DNA of 64,000 nt from Vibrio splendidus (lineage in GTDB: Bacteria; Pseudomonadota; Gammaproteobacteria; Enterobacterales; Vibrionaceae): contig NZ_LNRF01000002.1 in assembly GCF_001557875.1 (NCBI RefSeq), forward strand, positions 186,001-250,000. Reading direction: 5' to 3'. This document shows, piece after piece, positions 45,481 through 55,064 of this stretch. The notes under the pieces were generated by a model. The model searched no databases and had not been told where the DNA came from. It saw nothing but the letters and a program-made list of their open reading frames with translations. The first letter of the stretch is position 1. Each line of letters begins with the position of its first letter. The translations under genes were made by a program, and so were the position numbers.

Positions 45481-47526
45481 CTATTTCAGCACGTATTTGT
45501 GAAGCATAGCTTGTTGGTGCCCTGCTATCTCTCCGACTTGCTCTGAACTCTCGATCATAGATTCAAGTTGCAGCTTAGTATTCTCGCCCTGCTCAGATAC
45601 TCGGGTGATTGAATGGGTTACATCGACAGTCGCACGAGCTTGTTCTTCGGTAGCCACCATGATTTGTTCAACACGTCCTTTAATCTGGCTTACCGCAAAC
45701 TCAATCTTTTCAAAAGCTTGCTTCACATCGCCACTGGTTTGCAGTGCATTGATCATTTCACTTCGAGATTCAGTAACAGACGTTCGAGAACGATCAGCCG
45801 CAGCCACCAGCTCATTCATCATATTGCGAATGTTGGTGGTTTGTTGAGACGTGCCACTCGCTAATTTGCGTACTTCGTCGGCAACGACAGCAAAGCCTCG
45901 TCCTTGCTCTCCTGCTCGCGCTGCTTCAATTGCCGCATTCAGTGCTAACAAGTTGGTGTTTTCTGCAATGCCACTGATCATATCGACCATTTCACGAATC
46001 TGTTTTACACGGCCATCAAGGTCGGCCATTGATTCTTCGTTCATGCTTAGTGAATGTTCTAACGCATGCAAACGTTGCTGGTTCAGCCCAACGACTTGGC
46101 TGCCATTGACTGACTCATCTTCTGCTATTTGTGCATCATCGTTCGATGCGTTAGAGATACGAGCAATCTCACCAATGGATGCTTCCAGTTCAGTAATCGT
46201 GGTGATCATGTTCTGCAGTGATTCATTTTGTTCATTCAAGCTAGAGTTGGTTTGCTCTGCAGCGTCGTGACTTACTTCAGCCGTTTGGTAAAGTGTTTCA
46301 CAGTTACGAGTCACCAAGCGAACCGAGTCGGCGGTCGAATCGACAACGGTATTCAGTTTCGAAGCAATCACTTGTAACTCTAATGGCCCTACCAATGCAC
46401 TGTGCTTAGAGAAATCGTGCTCTGCAAGCAAGCTCAATTGTTGAGTAATGTTTTTCAGTCCTTTGTTTACCCAGCGGCGCAGTACTAACCATGAGATCAC
46501 AATGATCACAGCGATCACTAGTCCACTAATAAACAACACACGATCAATGTTGGTGATGGTTTGATTTACGACCAGTTCGCTTTCATCAATCAGGTGTGCA
46601 GCAGTCGAAGATAATTGGTTAAGGGTGCTAATTACGGTATTCGCCAAGGTAATCACTTCGGCTAGGTTGTGCTCTTGCTGTTTAACTAGTTCCAATTTAA
46701 GCAATATTTGTCTAATCACACCTTCTTCTGTGAAGCCCTCTTTTACCATCTCATAAGGTGCGGTAAGGCTTGCGAACTCCGCGATGTCTGGATGCCAATC
46801 AGCAAAGTCGCTATAAGCCAAGTTAAGGCCCGCGATTCGGTTTCTTAATTGGCGATATTCGTCTTGTGCTTTTTCGATGTCAGACTGCATCATTAGCATC
46901 AAGAAGGTGTTCGCCATTGCCGACGCGCTCGATGTAAAACGATTTGCGGCATCGCTCGCTTCTGGGTTGTCTTCGACTAAGAATGAGCTGATACGGTTCA
47001 TTTCTGGTCCGATAGATCCAACGCCATAACGGAACTCGCCCATTTTACTATCGATCAAATTTTGCTTACTTTGAATCTCTATTTGCGCCAGCAGTACCGT
47101 GTTGGTCATAGCTTGCAGTTGTGCCATGTCATCGACAAGGTTTTGTTGTTGCTCTAAAGAGATCGCTTCAGGAAAAGACTGGGAGATAAAAAGGAGTTCC
47201 TCTAGCGTGGTATTACTCTCTGTGGCAAGTTGGTCAATTGAGCCCCTTGTGGCATTCAGTGTATCTAAGTCGGTTGATTGGGTGCTGTATGTGAGAAGTT
47301 TTACTTGTTCTAAAACGCTTTGCGTTAATTCGGCATTATGTAGAGCAAGGGGTAATGCTTGTTCCGAGAGTGCGTCAAAGTGTCCCCCGACCCGTTCAAC
47401 GCCCCGAATGCTAACCATTGATAAAAAACTAACAAGTAAAAGAATGGAAATAAATACAGCAGTGACGGTTTGAATGAGCGAGAATGTATAACATGAGGGT
47501 TTTATTGATAAATTTGTGTCGGGCAT
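45481..47526 (-). CDS. Methyl-accepting chemotaxis protein
   Basis: 681 residues. A first membrane helix near 14-30, a long helical periplasmic sensor (about 35-325) and a second helix near 330-350 are followed by a HAMP-like region and the signalling domain. The hairpin tip is [20 protein letters not shown] with [13 protein letters not shown], the CheA/CheW contact. No C-terminal NWETF-type tether is visible. It signals to the flagellar motor; the ligand is unknown. The periplasmic region is longer than in Tar-type receptors. Confidence 0.9.
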   Translation of the reverse strand: MPDTNLSIKPSCYTFSLIQTVTAVFISILLLVSFLSMVSIRGVERVGGHFDALSEQALPLALHNAELTQSVLEQVKLLTYSTQSTDLDTLNATRGSIDQLATESNTTLEELLFISQSFPEAISLEQQQNLVDDMAQLQAMTNTVLLAQIEIQSKQNLIDSKMGEFRYGVGSIGPEMNRISSFLVEDNPEASDAANRFTSSASAMANTFLMLMMQSDIEKAQDEYRQLRNRIAGLNLAYSDFADWHPDIAEFASLTAPYEMVKEGFTEEGVIRQILLKLELVKQQEHNLAEVITLANTVISTLNQLSSTAAHLIDESELVVNQTITNIDRVLFISGLVIAVIIVISWLVLRRWVNKGLKNITQQLSLLAEHDFSKHSALVGPLELQVIASKLNTVVDSTADSVRLVTRNCETLYQTAEVSHDAAEQTNSSLNEQNESLQNMITTITELEASIGEIARISNASNDDAQIAEDESVNGSQVVGLNQQRLHALEHSLSMNEESMADLDGRVKQIREMVDMISGIAENTNLLALNAAIEAARAGEQGRGFAVVADEVRKLASGTSQQTTNIRNMMNELVAAADRSRTSVTESRSEMINALQTSGDVKQAFEKIEFAVSQIKGRVEQIMVATEEQARATVDVTHSITRVSEQGENTKLQLESMIESSEQVGEIAGHQQAMLHKYVLK

Positions 47527-47630
47527 GTGAAATCCAGTTTGACTACGAAAAGAGATATCCTTAAGTTATTCCGTATACTAGAAGTCCTTGATGACGTTTT
47601 TATTTCAGTTTTTTGTCAGAAGAGTTACAT

Positions 47631-48116
47631 ATGAAAATCAAAAAAATGGCTGTAGTTACAATAACTTTAGCAACATTGGCTGCTTGTAGCTCGTCACCAT
47701 CGCCTTCTCAGCTTAGTCAAACAGCACAGAATCCTCTGTCAAAATCAGAACAATTGACTACAAACGCTTATATCAGCGTGTATGAACAGTGGAAAGGCGT
47801 GCCATACCATTTCGGTGGGACCTCATTTAGAGGTATAGATTGCTCTGCTTTTGTACAGATAGCCGTCCAAAATGCGACTCAACAAGCCCTGCCAAGAACC
47901 ACAATAGACCAGAGTAAAAAGGGAAAAGAAATAGCGTATGGGCAGGCAACGAGTGGCGACTTGGTGTTTTTTAAGACATCGATGACAGTGCGACACGTTG
48001 GAGTTTACTTAGGAAATAATCAATTCCTACATGCTTCTACATCGAAAGGTGTGATTATATCGAGGCTGGACAACCCTTATTGGGCTTCCAAGTTTTGGCA
48101 CTTTAGGCGTTTATAA
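47631..48116 (+). CDS. NlpC/P60 family lipoprotein peptidase
   Basis: 161 residues from the ATG at 47631. A lipobox LAAC near residue 19 marks a lipoprotein. The catalytic Cys is in GIDCSAFVQ and the His in VRHVGVYLGNNQFLHAS. Family members are endopeptidases that cut peptidoglycan stem peptides; size and layout are close to E. coli Spr/NlpC. Asp at +2 is absent (Ser follows Cys), so outer-membrane placement is expected. Confidence 0.88.
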   Translation: MKIKKMAVVTITLATLAACSSSPSPSQLSQTAQNPLSKSEQLTTNAYISVYEQWKGVPYHFGGTSFRGIDCSAFVQIAVQNATQQALPRTTIDQSKKGKEIAYGQATSGDLVFFKTSMTVRHVGVYLGNNQFLHASTSKGVIISRLDNPYWASKFWHFRRL

Positions 48117-48213
48117 CAGCTTAATAGATTAACCGCCAAACGAAGTCACTTTTTAAGGTGCAGCTTAAACGCCTAGATCATCGTGGTTAATGGGCTAGCG
48201 AGGAAATAGACAG

Positions 48214-48558
48214 TTAGTCGTACTTGGCGACAGCCGTGTCAAATAGGTTCTTCACGAGCGCGATGTACTCATCTAGAAATACAATTTGCTCGTTGGTCGC
48301 TTTCTTAGCCCAAACCCCCGCTAACACTTCACCTAAATCGGCTACCACAGCATCGGCTTCTTTCAAGAGTTGAAAACGAACACTCGAGTGCAACTCTGGA
48401 TTTTGCTCAAAAATAGCCATGATGTTTGTTGAAATCATGTCAGTAATAATGTCTTCAACACTCTCATTGCCTGTATCGCCATTACTATTGGTAAAGACAT
48501 CCAGATTAAATGATAAGTGCTCGATAAGAGCCAAATAGCCATCGGTTTCTACAACCAC
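48214..48558 (-). CDS. DUF3802 family protein
   Basis: 114 residues from a GTG at 48558, preferred because ACGGAGAT lies 6-7 nt upstream and family members begin at this VVETDGYLALIEHL point; a TTG eight codons earlier is rejected. The protein is acidic, helical and soluble, with NGDTGNESVEDIITDMI. Function is unknown; the family is largely limited to Vibrio and close relatives. Confidence 0.75.
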   Translation of the reverse strand: MVVETDGYLALIEHLSFNLDVFTNSNGDTGNESVEDIITDMISTNIMAIFEQNPELHSSVRFQLLKEADAVVADLGEVLAGVWAKKATNEQIVFLDEYIALVKNLFDTAVAKYD

Positions 48559-49141
48559 AATAAATCTCCGTTTTAAGCTCAAGAGCAGATTAATACGTAC
48601 TTGCTTAATACTATGTAAATGAAGCGGTTTGTCATCACTTTATTACCAAAAACCGTATTAAAATGATCCTAGTTAGTATTTCAGCTTAAATTTAAATCAA
48701 TATAGCTCTATGTGTCATGCCACCCCGCTTAAGCTATAAGTAAGTGAACGCCTAACAAAGTCTAAAACAAACTTTTAATTAATGTACTGCGCTAGTTAAC
48801 AAGAGTCCTATCAACTTTCTTTAAAAGCTCATTTATGTTGGTGCGTAGACAATAGCAAGCTCCCTCGACTTTTTCAGTTTGAAGGGTTCAAACCGTTTCC
48901 ATTGTGATAACAGATCCAAACAATTTATGACGTCTGATTGGTAATTTCTGTTTGTATTTCAAATATCTTGAATTAGTTTGAGTTCACAAATTGAGTAATT
49001 GATTCGGCATAAGGTGAACCAGAGATAAGAACATTGACGAGTGCGTCTATAAATTGCTCAGATTTATCCTAAACTATTGCTATTAAACAAACAGTATTTC
49101 TAACTTTGATTTTTTTAACTTTCAGTCTTTGAGGATTTCCT
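48559..49141. other. 583-bp intergenic region without a recognised gene
   Basis: This AT-rich stretch separates divergent genes. I found only very short frames without ribosome-binding sites. A TTTGAAGGGTTCAAA inverted repeat lies near 48880-48894 and could be an operator. A small RNA gene cannot be excluded by eye. Confidence 0.35.
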
Positions 49142-50008
49142 ATGTGGCAGGCCATTTCTCAACAACTTTCAGATACTCTTCTATTTAACTTTCAGATTAC
49201 TGAACGTACTAAGGTTTCTGGTGGCGACATTAACGATTGCTATATGATCAGCGATGGTAATGAACGTTACTTTGTGAAAGTGAACCAGCGAGAATTTTTA
49301 CCTAAGTTTGAAATTGAAGCTGAGAACTTACGTTTGCTAAGAGAGACCTCCACCGTTTATGTTCCCGAATTGGTACTGATTGGTAAAACCAAAGAGTGCT
49401 CTTTCATTATCCTCAATTACTTGCCAACCAAGCCACTTGAAACGGGTAATAACAGCTTTGATTTCGGGGTCCAGCTTGCTCGCCTTCATCTGTGGGGTGA
49501 GCAAAAAGAGTTCGGTTGCGACCAAGACAACTATATCGGCAGTACACTTCAACCTAACCCTTGGCATAAAAAATGGGGCCGATTTTTTTCTGAGCAGCGC
49601 ATTGGTTTCCAACTCCAGTTGCTAAAAGAAAAAGGCATCGAATTCGGTGACATCGATGACATCGTTGATGTGGTGAATATGCGTCTTGCAGGCCACAACC
49701 CTCGCCCTTCTTTGCTTCATGGGGACCTCTGGAATGGCAATGTCGCAAATTCAGCCTTTGGGCCAATCTGTTATGACCCGGCTTGTTATTGGGGCGATCA
49801 TGAATGCGATTTGGCGTTAACGGAATTGTTTGAAGGGTTTCCAAAAGAGTTTTATGAAGGTTACCAGAGCGTCAATCCACTCGACGTTGGCTATACTGAT
49901 CGGAAAGACATTTACAACTTGTACCATCTTCTTAACCACTGCAATCAATTTGGCGGCGAATATTTAGCACAAACTGAAGCATACATTCAGAAGATACAGG
50001 CCGTTTAA
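49142..50008 (+). CDS. Fructosamine kinase family protein (FN3K-like)
   Basis: 288 residues of the aminoglycoside-phosphotransferase fold. GGDINDCYMI near residue 28 is the FN3K opening motif, FVKVN holds the ATP-binding Lys, LLHGDLWNGN carries the catalytic Asp, and YDPACYWGDHECDLA the metal-binding Asp. Family members phosphorylate ketosamines so that sugar detaches from protein amines. The gene is followed at a distance by a small Cys-rich protein gene. Confidence 0.9.
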   Translation: MWQAISQQLSDTLLFNFQITERTKVSGGDINDCYMISDGNERYFVKVNQREFLPKFEIEAENLRLLRETSTVYVPELVLIGKTKECSFIILNYLPTKPLETGNNSFDFGVQLARLHLWGEQKEFGCDQDNYIGSTLQPNPWHKKWGRFFSEQRIGFQLQLLKEKGIEFGDIDDIVDVVNMRLAGHNPRPSLLHGDLWNGNVANSAFGPICYDPACYWGDHECDLALTELFEGFPKEFYEGYQSVNPLDVGYTDRKDIYNLYHLLNHCNQFGGEYLAQTEAYIQKIQAV

Positions 50009-50124
50009 TATCAATTACAGCTAGCGACTGCGGTCGATATAAGTTGCAACGTTCGATATTGCTATTTATTACGATCTATTCAAGCTACTACGATTGTTAC
50101 AAGTTACAGTGAGGAGAATTCGCC

Positions 50125-50328
50125 ATGCATAAATACACAGAGAAACATGTCTCCTGCCCCCACTGTGGGCATGCAATCAGCATAACGCTCGATGCTTCTA
50201 ATGGGAGCCAAGACTTCTATGATGATTGTCCAGCATGTTGTAATGCCATTCACCTCGACATGCAGGTAGATGAAGTAAGAGACAGGATTCACCTTTCGAT
50301 TGATGCAGACGATGAACAAGTCTTCTGA
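50125..50328 (+). CDS. CPXCG motif-containing cysteine-rich protein
   Basis: 67 residues. Two Cys pairs, CPHCG at 11-15 and CPACC near 35-39, make a small zinc-ribbon. This is the CPXCG family of Gammaproteobacteria; its function is unknown. GTGAGGAGAATTCGCC gives a strong ribosome-binding site. Confidence 0.8.
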   Translation: MHKYTEKHVSCPHCGHAISITLDASNGSQDFYDDCPACCNAIHLDMQVDEVRDRIHLSIDADDEQVF

Positions 50329-50369
50329 AATACACCTTCTCTTAGTGAGTTAGAGCAAATTAAAATTAC

Positions 50370-50398
50370 AAAAAAGAGCACGTTATGTGCTCTTTTTT
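50370..50398. terminator. Bidirectional terminator between the CPXCG gene and ribE
   Basis: AAAAAAGAGCAC (50370-50381) pairs with GTGCTCTTTTTT (50387-50398), a 12-bp stem with a 5-nt loop. T-runs serve both strands. Confidence 0.85.
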
Positions 50399-50404
50399 GT
50401 AGCG

Positions 50405-51013
50405 TTACTTCTGGTTCGCTAGTACGCGTTCAACGGTATCAACAATAGCCTGTGTTTGAGGATCAAACTCAATGTTTACTTGGTCACCTACTTCACGGCC
50501 GCCAAACAGAGTACGATTCAACGTTTCTGGGATCAGGTGAACAGAAAAACGGTTCTCTTCCACTTCACCGATCGTCAATGAACAACCATCAACGCCAATG
50601 TAGCCCTTGCTTAACACATACTTCATTGATTCTTGAGGTAGCTCAAACCAGAGCGTGCGGTTGTTTTCTGTCTTAATCACATCAACGAGATTAGCCATCA
50701 GAGTAATGTGGCCAGACATGCTATGCCCGCCAATTTCGTCACCAAACTTTGCTGCACGCTCAACATTCACTTTGTCACCAACATTCAACTGGCCTAAGTT
50801 CGTCAATCGCAATGTTGCTTGCATTAAATCAAAAGCAATCTGATTGCCTGAAATTTCCGTTACCGTTAAGCAACAACCGTTATGAGCTACTGAAGCACCA
50901 ATTGCTAATCCCTCAACCATTTCGTCAGTTAGCTCGATGGTATGAGTTTGAAACAACTCTTTTTTGTTGATAGCAACCAGTGTTGCCATGCCTTGAACGA
51001 TACCTGTAAACAT
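50405..51013 (-). CDS. ribE: Riboflavin synthase alpha subunit
   Basis: 202 residues from the ATG at 51013, where the family start MFTGIVQG occurs. Two homologous lumazine-binding domains follow, the second starting near GHSMSGHI. Motifs NGCCLTV and DGCSLTI mark equivalent positions of each half. The enzyme dismutates two 6,7-dimethyl-8-ribityllumazine molecules to riboflavin. No FMN riboswitch was recognised upstream. It is divergent from norM, a usual arrangement in Vibrio. Confidence 0.93.
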   Translation of the reverse strand: MFTGIVQGMATLVAINKKELFQTHTIELTDEMVEGLAIGASVAHNGCCLTVTEISGNQIAFDLMQATLRLTNLGQLNVGDKVNVERAAKFGDEIGGHSMSGHITLMANLVDVIKTENNRTLWFELPQESMKYVLSKGYIGVDGCSLTIGEVEENRFSVHLIPETLNRTLFGGREVGDQVNIEFDPQTQAIVDTVERVLANQK

Positions 51014-51174
51014 AAGATTCCTATTTAGCATTCTAGTAACAGTTTTTCATAGCAGTTATTGTGACATTTCTTTATGATTCGTCCAGTGGAAGCTTAAGAT
51101 CATTGTCTCTGATTCCTTCAGAATGTCCTTTCCTACACTATTATTCTAATTTTTCCTCTTATTTGGAGTTGTTT

Positions 51175-52545
51175 GTGCATCGTTACAAAGAAGAATCCTC
51201 GAATCTAATCAAACTTGCGACCCCAGTATTAATCGCATCCGTTGCACAAACTGGAATGGGTTTTGTTGATACCGTAATGGCCGGTGGCGTAAGTGCTATA
51301 GATATGGCGGCAGTTTCAATTGCAGCAAGTATCTGGCTACCATCAATATTATTTGGTGTTGGTTTATTGATGGCGTTGGTTCCTGTCGTTGCACAACTGA
51401 ATGGTTCTGGTCGACAAGTAAAAATACCATTTGAGATTCAACAAGGTGCGTTTTTAGCGCTCGTCATCTCCCTTCCTATCATTGGCGTGCTGTTCCAGAC
51501 GCAATTGATATTGGAGTGGATGGACATTGAACAACTCATGGCAGAAAAGACCATCGGCTATATGAATGCGGTGATGTTTGCTGTCCCTGCATTTTTGTTG
51601 TTCCAAACATTGAGAAGCTTTACTGATGGTATGTCTTTAACTAAGCCTGCAATGGTGATTGGTTTTATTGGCTTGCTATTGAACATCCCGCTTAACTGGA
51701 TGTTCGTATACGGAAAGCTTGGTGCTCCTGCGCTGGGTGGTGTTGGGTGTGGCGTTGCAACGGCTATCGTATATTGGGTGATGTTTGCACTGCTGTTTGC
51801 TTACGTTTTAACATCAAAACGTTTAGCGAAAATCAACATCTTCGGTACGTTCCATAAGCCTCAGCTCAAAGCACAAATTCGTCTGTTTAGGCTTGGCTTC
51901 CCAGTAGCGGCCGCTATCTTCTTCGAGGTAACTCTGTTTGCAGTGGTTTCTCTGTTGGTTGCCCCATTAGGTTCATTGATTGTTGCCGCGCACCAAGTCG
52001 CGATCAACTTCTCTTCGCTGGTTTTCATGATTCCAATGAGTATCGGTGCTGCTGTGAGTATTCGTGTTGGCCATAAGTTGGGCGAAAACAACACCGAAGG
52101 CGCGAAGATTGCGACACACGTTGGTATCATTGTTGGCTTGGTCACAGCCTTAATGACAGCTGCATTAACTGTATTGTTCAGAGAGCAAGTTTCATTGCTC
52201 TATACAGAGAACACGGCGGTAATTACTGTTGCAATGCAATTGCTTTTGTTCGCGGCGGTTTATCAATGCACCGACGCCATCCAAGTTATCGCTGCAGGTG
52301 CTCTGCGTGGCTACAAAGACATGCGTTCAATCTTCAATATTACTTTTGTAGCTTACTGGTTGCTTGGCCTTCCTATCGGCTACATCTTAGGAATGAAAGA
52401 TTGGATTGTTGAACCTATGGGCGCGCACGGCTTCTGGATTGGTTTCATTGTTGGTCTAACGTCAGCAGCGATTATGCTGGGTATGCGCTTACACTGGATG
52501 CACAAGCAGGACGATGACGTACAGTTAGAATTTAGTTCTCGTTAG
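51175..52545 (+). CDS. norM: MATE family multidrug/Na+ efflux pump NorM
   Basis: 456 residues from a GTG at 51175, with TTTGGAGTTGTTT upstream; this matches the Vibrio NorM start HRYKEE, and an upstream extension of 38 codons is rejected. Twelve hydrophobic helices are visible. ATPVLIASVAQTGMGFVDTVMAG-type helix 1 (here given by its ends ATPVLIA and DTVMAG) carries the Asp used in cation coupling. The pump exports cationic dyes and fluoroquinolones in exchange for Na+/H+. Confidence 0.93.
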   Translation: MHRYKEESSNLIKLATPVLIASVAQTGMGFVDTVMAGGVSAIDMAAVSIAASIWLPSILFGVGLLMALVPVVAQLNGSGRQVKIPFEIQQGAFLALVISLPIIGVLFQTQLILEWMDIEQLMAEKTIGYMNAVMFAVPAFLLFQTLRSFTDGMSLTKPAMVIGFIGLLLNIPLNWMFVYGKLGAPALGGVGCGVATAIVYWVMFALLFAYVLTSKRLAKINIFGTFHKPQLKAQIRLFRLGFPVAAAIFFEVTLFAVVSLLVAPLGSLIVAAHQVAINFSSLVFMIPMSIGAAVSIRVGHKLGENNTEGAKIATHVGIIVGLVTALMTAALTVLFREQVSLLYTENTAVITVAMQLLLFAAVYQCTDAIQVIAAGALRGYKDMRSIFNITFVAYWLLGLPIGYILGMKDWIVEPMGAHGFWIGFIVGLTSAAIMLGMRLHWMHKQDDDVQLEFSSR

Positions 52546-52585
52546 ATTCGTACTCGTTAAACCGGTGTGTCTGATATCGAATACG

Positions 52586-52616
52586 AAAAAGAGCGCTGAT
52601 CTTCAGGGCTCTTTTT
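52586..52616 (+). terminator. Terminator of norM
   Basis: AAAAAGAGCGCTGA (52586-52599) pairs with TCAGGGCTCTTTTT (52603-52616) apart from one mismatch. It can also act against the converging ligase gene. Confidence 0.75.
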
Positions 52617-52678
52617 CGTTTATTCACAGGCGTATTATTGAGTCATACTGACTACTGGTCAGATAGATTGTATTTGTT

Positions 52679-53521
52679 TTAATATTCACTCTTCTCACGA
52701 ACAAAGCGGGCAAACTTGGGTTTCCCGTTTTGAGTAAAGCCATTGTAGCGAAAAGTAATACGACTTCCGATCTCGGGTGGTGTGAGCCTCATTTGATCAC
52801 TGAACCCACTACCAATATAGAATTCAACCCCCTCTTCTGTGTGAACCAGTATAGAGCCCATCATTCCTTTATACTTTCCTGTTCCGCCTTTGTAACCAAT
52901 AACCGTTGCTTCTGCATCGTGATGCCTTTTTAGCTTTAACAGGTCATTACTTCTCCCTGCCTGATAACGACTGCTGATTTTCCTAAGCATCAAACCTTCG
53001 CCGTTTCGCTCATCGACATTGTCGAGCTGATGGAACAGTGCTTCTTCATTATGAATAGGCAAATGCTCTATGTAACTGATATGAGCTTCATCAATCATGC
53101 TTACCCAATGCAAAATATTGTAATAACGTTTTTGATAATCGCCGGCCGCTCCTGGCATATCAAACAGCATGAAGTCTATTTGGCGCCATGCCATATCACT
53201 AGGCGTATGATCGAGAACGGTAGATTGGACTAAATGAAACTTACCTCGCCCCGCCCACAATTCCCCTTCGAGATGTACATTAGGCAAGTTTTTTGTAAAC
53301 CACTTAGGTGAGTAAATGCGGTTTCCATTGCGAGTATAGAGGTGCTTACCATCCCATAGAGCCCGAATCCCATCTAGCTTCTCACTCTTCCAATACTCTG
53401 ACACATCAATACCTTGCTGATATGCGTTTGCCAGCACCAAGTGATCCGGAGGTAAATAGGATGAATGAGAAGAAAGCGAACACGCCCATAGAGTTGCTAT
53501 AGCCAGTTTGGTTAGTCTCAT
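52679..53521 (-). CDS. Exported ATP-dependent DNA ligase (LigE-like)
   Basis: 280 residues from the ATG at 53521, preceded by TGGAG at a 7-nt spacing; two earlier in-frame starts are less well supported. A signal peptide (MRLTKLAIATLWACSL) comes first. Motif I SEKLDGIRA carries the adenylated Lys48. LEGELWAGRG (motif III), EGLMLRK (motif IV) and LLKLKRH (motif V) follow. The C-terminal OB fold is minimal. Similar periplasmic-type ligases occur in Vibrio, Haemophilus and Neisseria and may act on DNA outside the cytoplasm, for example during uptake; that role is not proved. Confidence 0.88.
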   Translation of the reverse strand: MRLTKLAIATLWACSLSSHSSYLPPDHLVLANAYQQGIDVSEYWKSEKLDGIRALWDGKHLYTRNGNRIYSPKWFTKNLPNVHLEGELWAGRGKFHLVQSTVLDHTPSDMAWRQIDFMLFDMPGAAGDYQKRYYNILHWVSMIDEAHISYIEHLPIHNEEALFHQLDNVDERNGEGLMLRKISSRYQAGRSNDLLKLKRHHDAEATVIGYKGGTGKYKGMMGSILVHTEEGVEFYIGSGFSDQMRLTPPEIGSRITFRYNGFTQNGKPKFARFVREKSEY

Positions 53522-53698
53522 CACTTGCTCCATATTAATATCTGTAGTGGTCAACAAATGCCTTTAATCCTAAGCGTTTCAACGTACAGATAGACAATCT
53601 ATGCCAGAAGATGCGACCCACACGCCAACCTTATCCATCTCTAGCTTTCATTCACAAAATTAATGACTTGTAGATCTCAAAAGTACACCCATTTTTAG
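53522..53698. other. Left part of the ligase-sypA intergenic region
   Basis: Together with the two entries that follow, this fills the 311-bp gap between divergent genes. It contains the ligase promoter; I see no ORF of its own. Confidence 0.4.
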
Positions 53699-53735
53699 TT
53701 CTCATATTGAGAAACGACCTTTCTCAATATGAGAT
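53699..53735 (+). promoter_or_regulatory. Two SypG-type activator sites upstream of sypA
   Basis: TTCTCA-TAT-TGAGAA (53699-53713) and TTCTCA-ATA-TGAGAT (53721-53735) both fit TTCTCA-N3-TG, the core known for the SypG-binding element of V. fischeri. They are 22 bp apart, about two helical turns, and lie roughly 105 and 83 bp upstream of the predicted start site. Confidence 0.7.
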
Positions 53736-53783
53736 AGAGATTAATCGCAGTATTAACTCCTTGAAAAATAACAACATAAAAGT

Positions 53784-53799
53784 TGGCACATTCAGTGCA
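53784..53799 (+). promoter_or_regulatory. Sigma-54 promoter of sypABCD
   Basis: TGGCAC-ATTCA-GTGCA fits the -24/-12 consensus with one mismatch and correct 12-nt GG-GC spacing. The start site should be near 53811, about 22 nt before the sypA ATG. Confidence 0.75.
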
Positions 53800-53832
53800 A
53801 TTGTTCATACATACTTTAAAGGAGATAACGCT

Positions 53833-54162
53833 ATGGAACTACGTAAGATTGATTTGAATACAACGACGCTAACACTTTCTATCTTCGGTGATTTAGACGC
53901 AGCAGGTAGTCGTGATGCCCAAACTGACATCGATGATGTGATTTCAAATGATGGCCACCCTGAAATCGAAGTTGATTTTAGCCAAGTTGAATTTTTGGAT
54001 TCATCTGGTGTTGGCGCTATTGTTTACATGTTCAAGCGTCTAACTGAACGCGAACGCAACATGCGACTCGAAAATGTGACTGGCCAACCTCTTGAAATAA
54101 TGAACCTACTCCGTATTGGCCATGCTATCCCAGTAAATTCAAAAAATCCTACAAATTCATGA
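53833..54162 (+). CDS. sypA: STAS-domain biofilm regulator SypA
   Basis: 109 residues from the ATG at 53833, with AAAGGAGATAACGCT upstream; an in-frame ATG-like start 42 codons before it would cross the sigma-54 promoter and is rejected. The anti-anti-sigma fold shows FLDSSGVGAIV, with Ser57/Ser58 at the usual phosphorylation loop. In V. fischeri SypA promotes symbiosis polysaccharide and is inactivated by SypE phosphorylating its Ser. The Ser is kept here although no sypE follows sypD. Confidence 0.88.
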   Translation: MELRKIDLNTTTLTLSIFGDLDAAGSRDAQTDIDDVISNDGHPEIEVDFSQVEFLDSSGVGAIVYMFKRLTERERNMRLENVTGQPLEIMNLLRIGHAIPVNSKNPTNS

Positions 54163-54227
54163 AGATCCACTAAGCTAGAAGTAATAAAAAAATAATAATA
54201 ATAAAAAGTAAAACATAGGACGTTGGC

Positions 54228-55064
54228 ATGAAAATACAGAAAAACTACATAGCCCTTTCTCTGTCTGCTCTGGTTCTCGGTGGCTGTACTAGCTACCCTG
54301 AACAAGGCACAGGAGGGTTGGCTGAAAGTTATGATTCAATCAATTATTTGAATTCCGACTTCTCTCCTGTCATGCCTGATGAGCCACTTGGCCCTGAACA
54401 TGGTTTACGTTTTGATTGGCAATTAGCAAAACTTCATTTAGATGCGTTAATCCAAGAAGGTGCGCGTTGGTGTTTTCCCGCTGCGGTAGTCCAAGCGATT
54501 GAAAAGCAAAATCGTATTGCACGTGAACTACAAGGCGGTTTACTGCTAGATGCAGCCAACGACCTAGTCATCCAAAGAAAACGCCTAAACGAACTTGAAG
54601 TCCAGCTAGACTACGTGACATCACAAGCCCGTTGTGAGCCACCAAAAAATGAGAATCAATTTAGAATACAATTGTCGGTTATCGAACGGTTGTATGACTT
54701 ACTTAATGTTGATAACCAATTCGCAGAAGACTCTATCGAAGTTAATCCCAAGTATATGGGAAGACTTGCCGAAGCAACTGCGCTACTCAAAGAACACAAG
54801 TCTTTAGACCTAGTTGTCACAGGCCACGCTGACGCGACTGGGACCGAAGAATATAACGACAAGTTAGCACTTGGACGAGCTAAACAAGTCGAACGCTACC
54901 TGACTATTTTTGGCTTAGGTGCTCAACGAATCAAAGCCGTCTCTGTCGGCGAAACCGTTCCTCTTTTTGAGGGCGAATCAGACGGTACGCGTTTAACTAA
55001 CCGTCGAGTCAGCATAGAAGTTATCTCACCTAAAAACGCCGAGAAAATGGGAGGTGGGCTATGA
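54228..55064 (+). CDS. sypB: OmpA-family lipoprotein SypB
   Basis: 278 residues. A lipobox LGGC near residue 20 marks a lipoprotein, and the C-terminal third is an OmpA-like peptidoglycan-binding domain with VVTGHADATGTEEYNDKLALGRAKQV (diagnostic parts TGHADATG and LGRAKQV) and NRRVSIEVI. It probably tethers the export machinery to the wall. Its stop overlaps the sypC start by 4 nt. Confidence 0.88.
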   Translation: MKIQKNYIALSLSALVLGGCTSYPEQGTGGLAESYDSINYLNSDFSPVMPDEPLGPEHGLRFDWQLAKLHLDALIQEGARWCFPAAVVQAIEKQNRIARELQGGLLLDAANDLVIQRKRLNELEVQLDYVTSQARCEPPKNENQFRIQLSVIERLYDLLNVDNQFAEDSIEVNPKYMGRLAEATALLKEHKSLDLVVTGHADATGTEEYNDKLALGRAKQVERYLTIFGLGAQRIKAVSVGETVPLFEGESDGTRLTNRRVSIEVISPKNAEKMGGGL

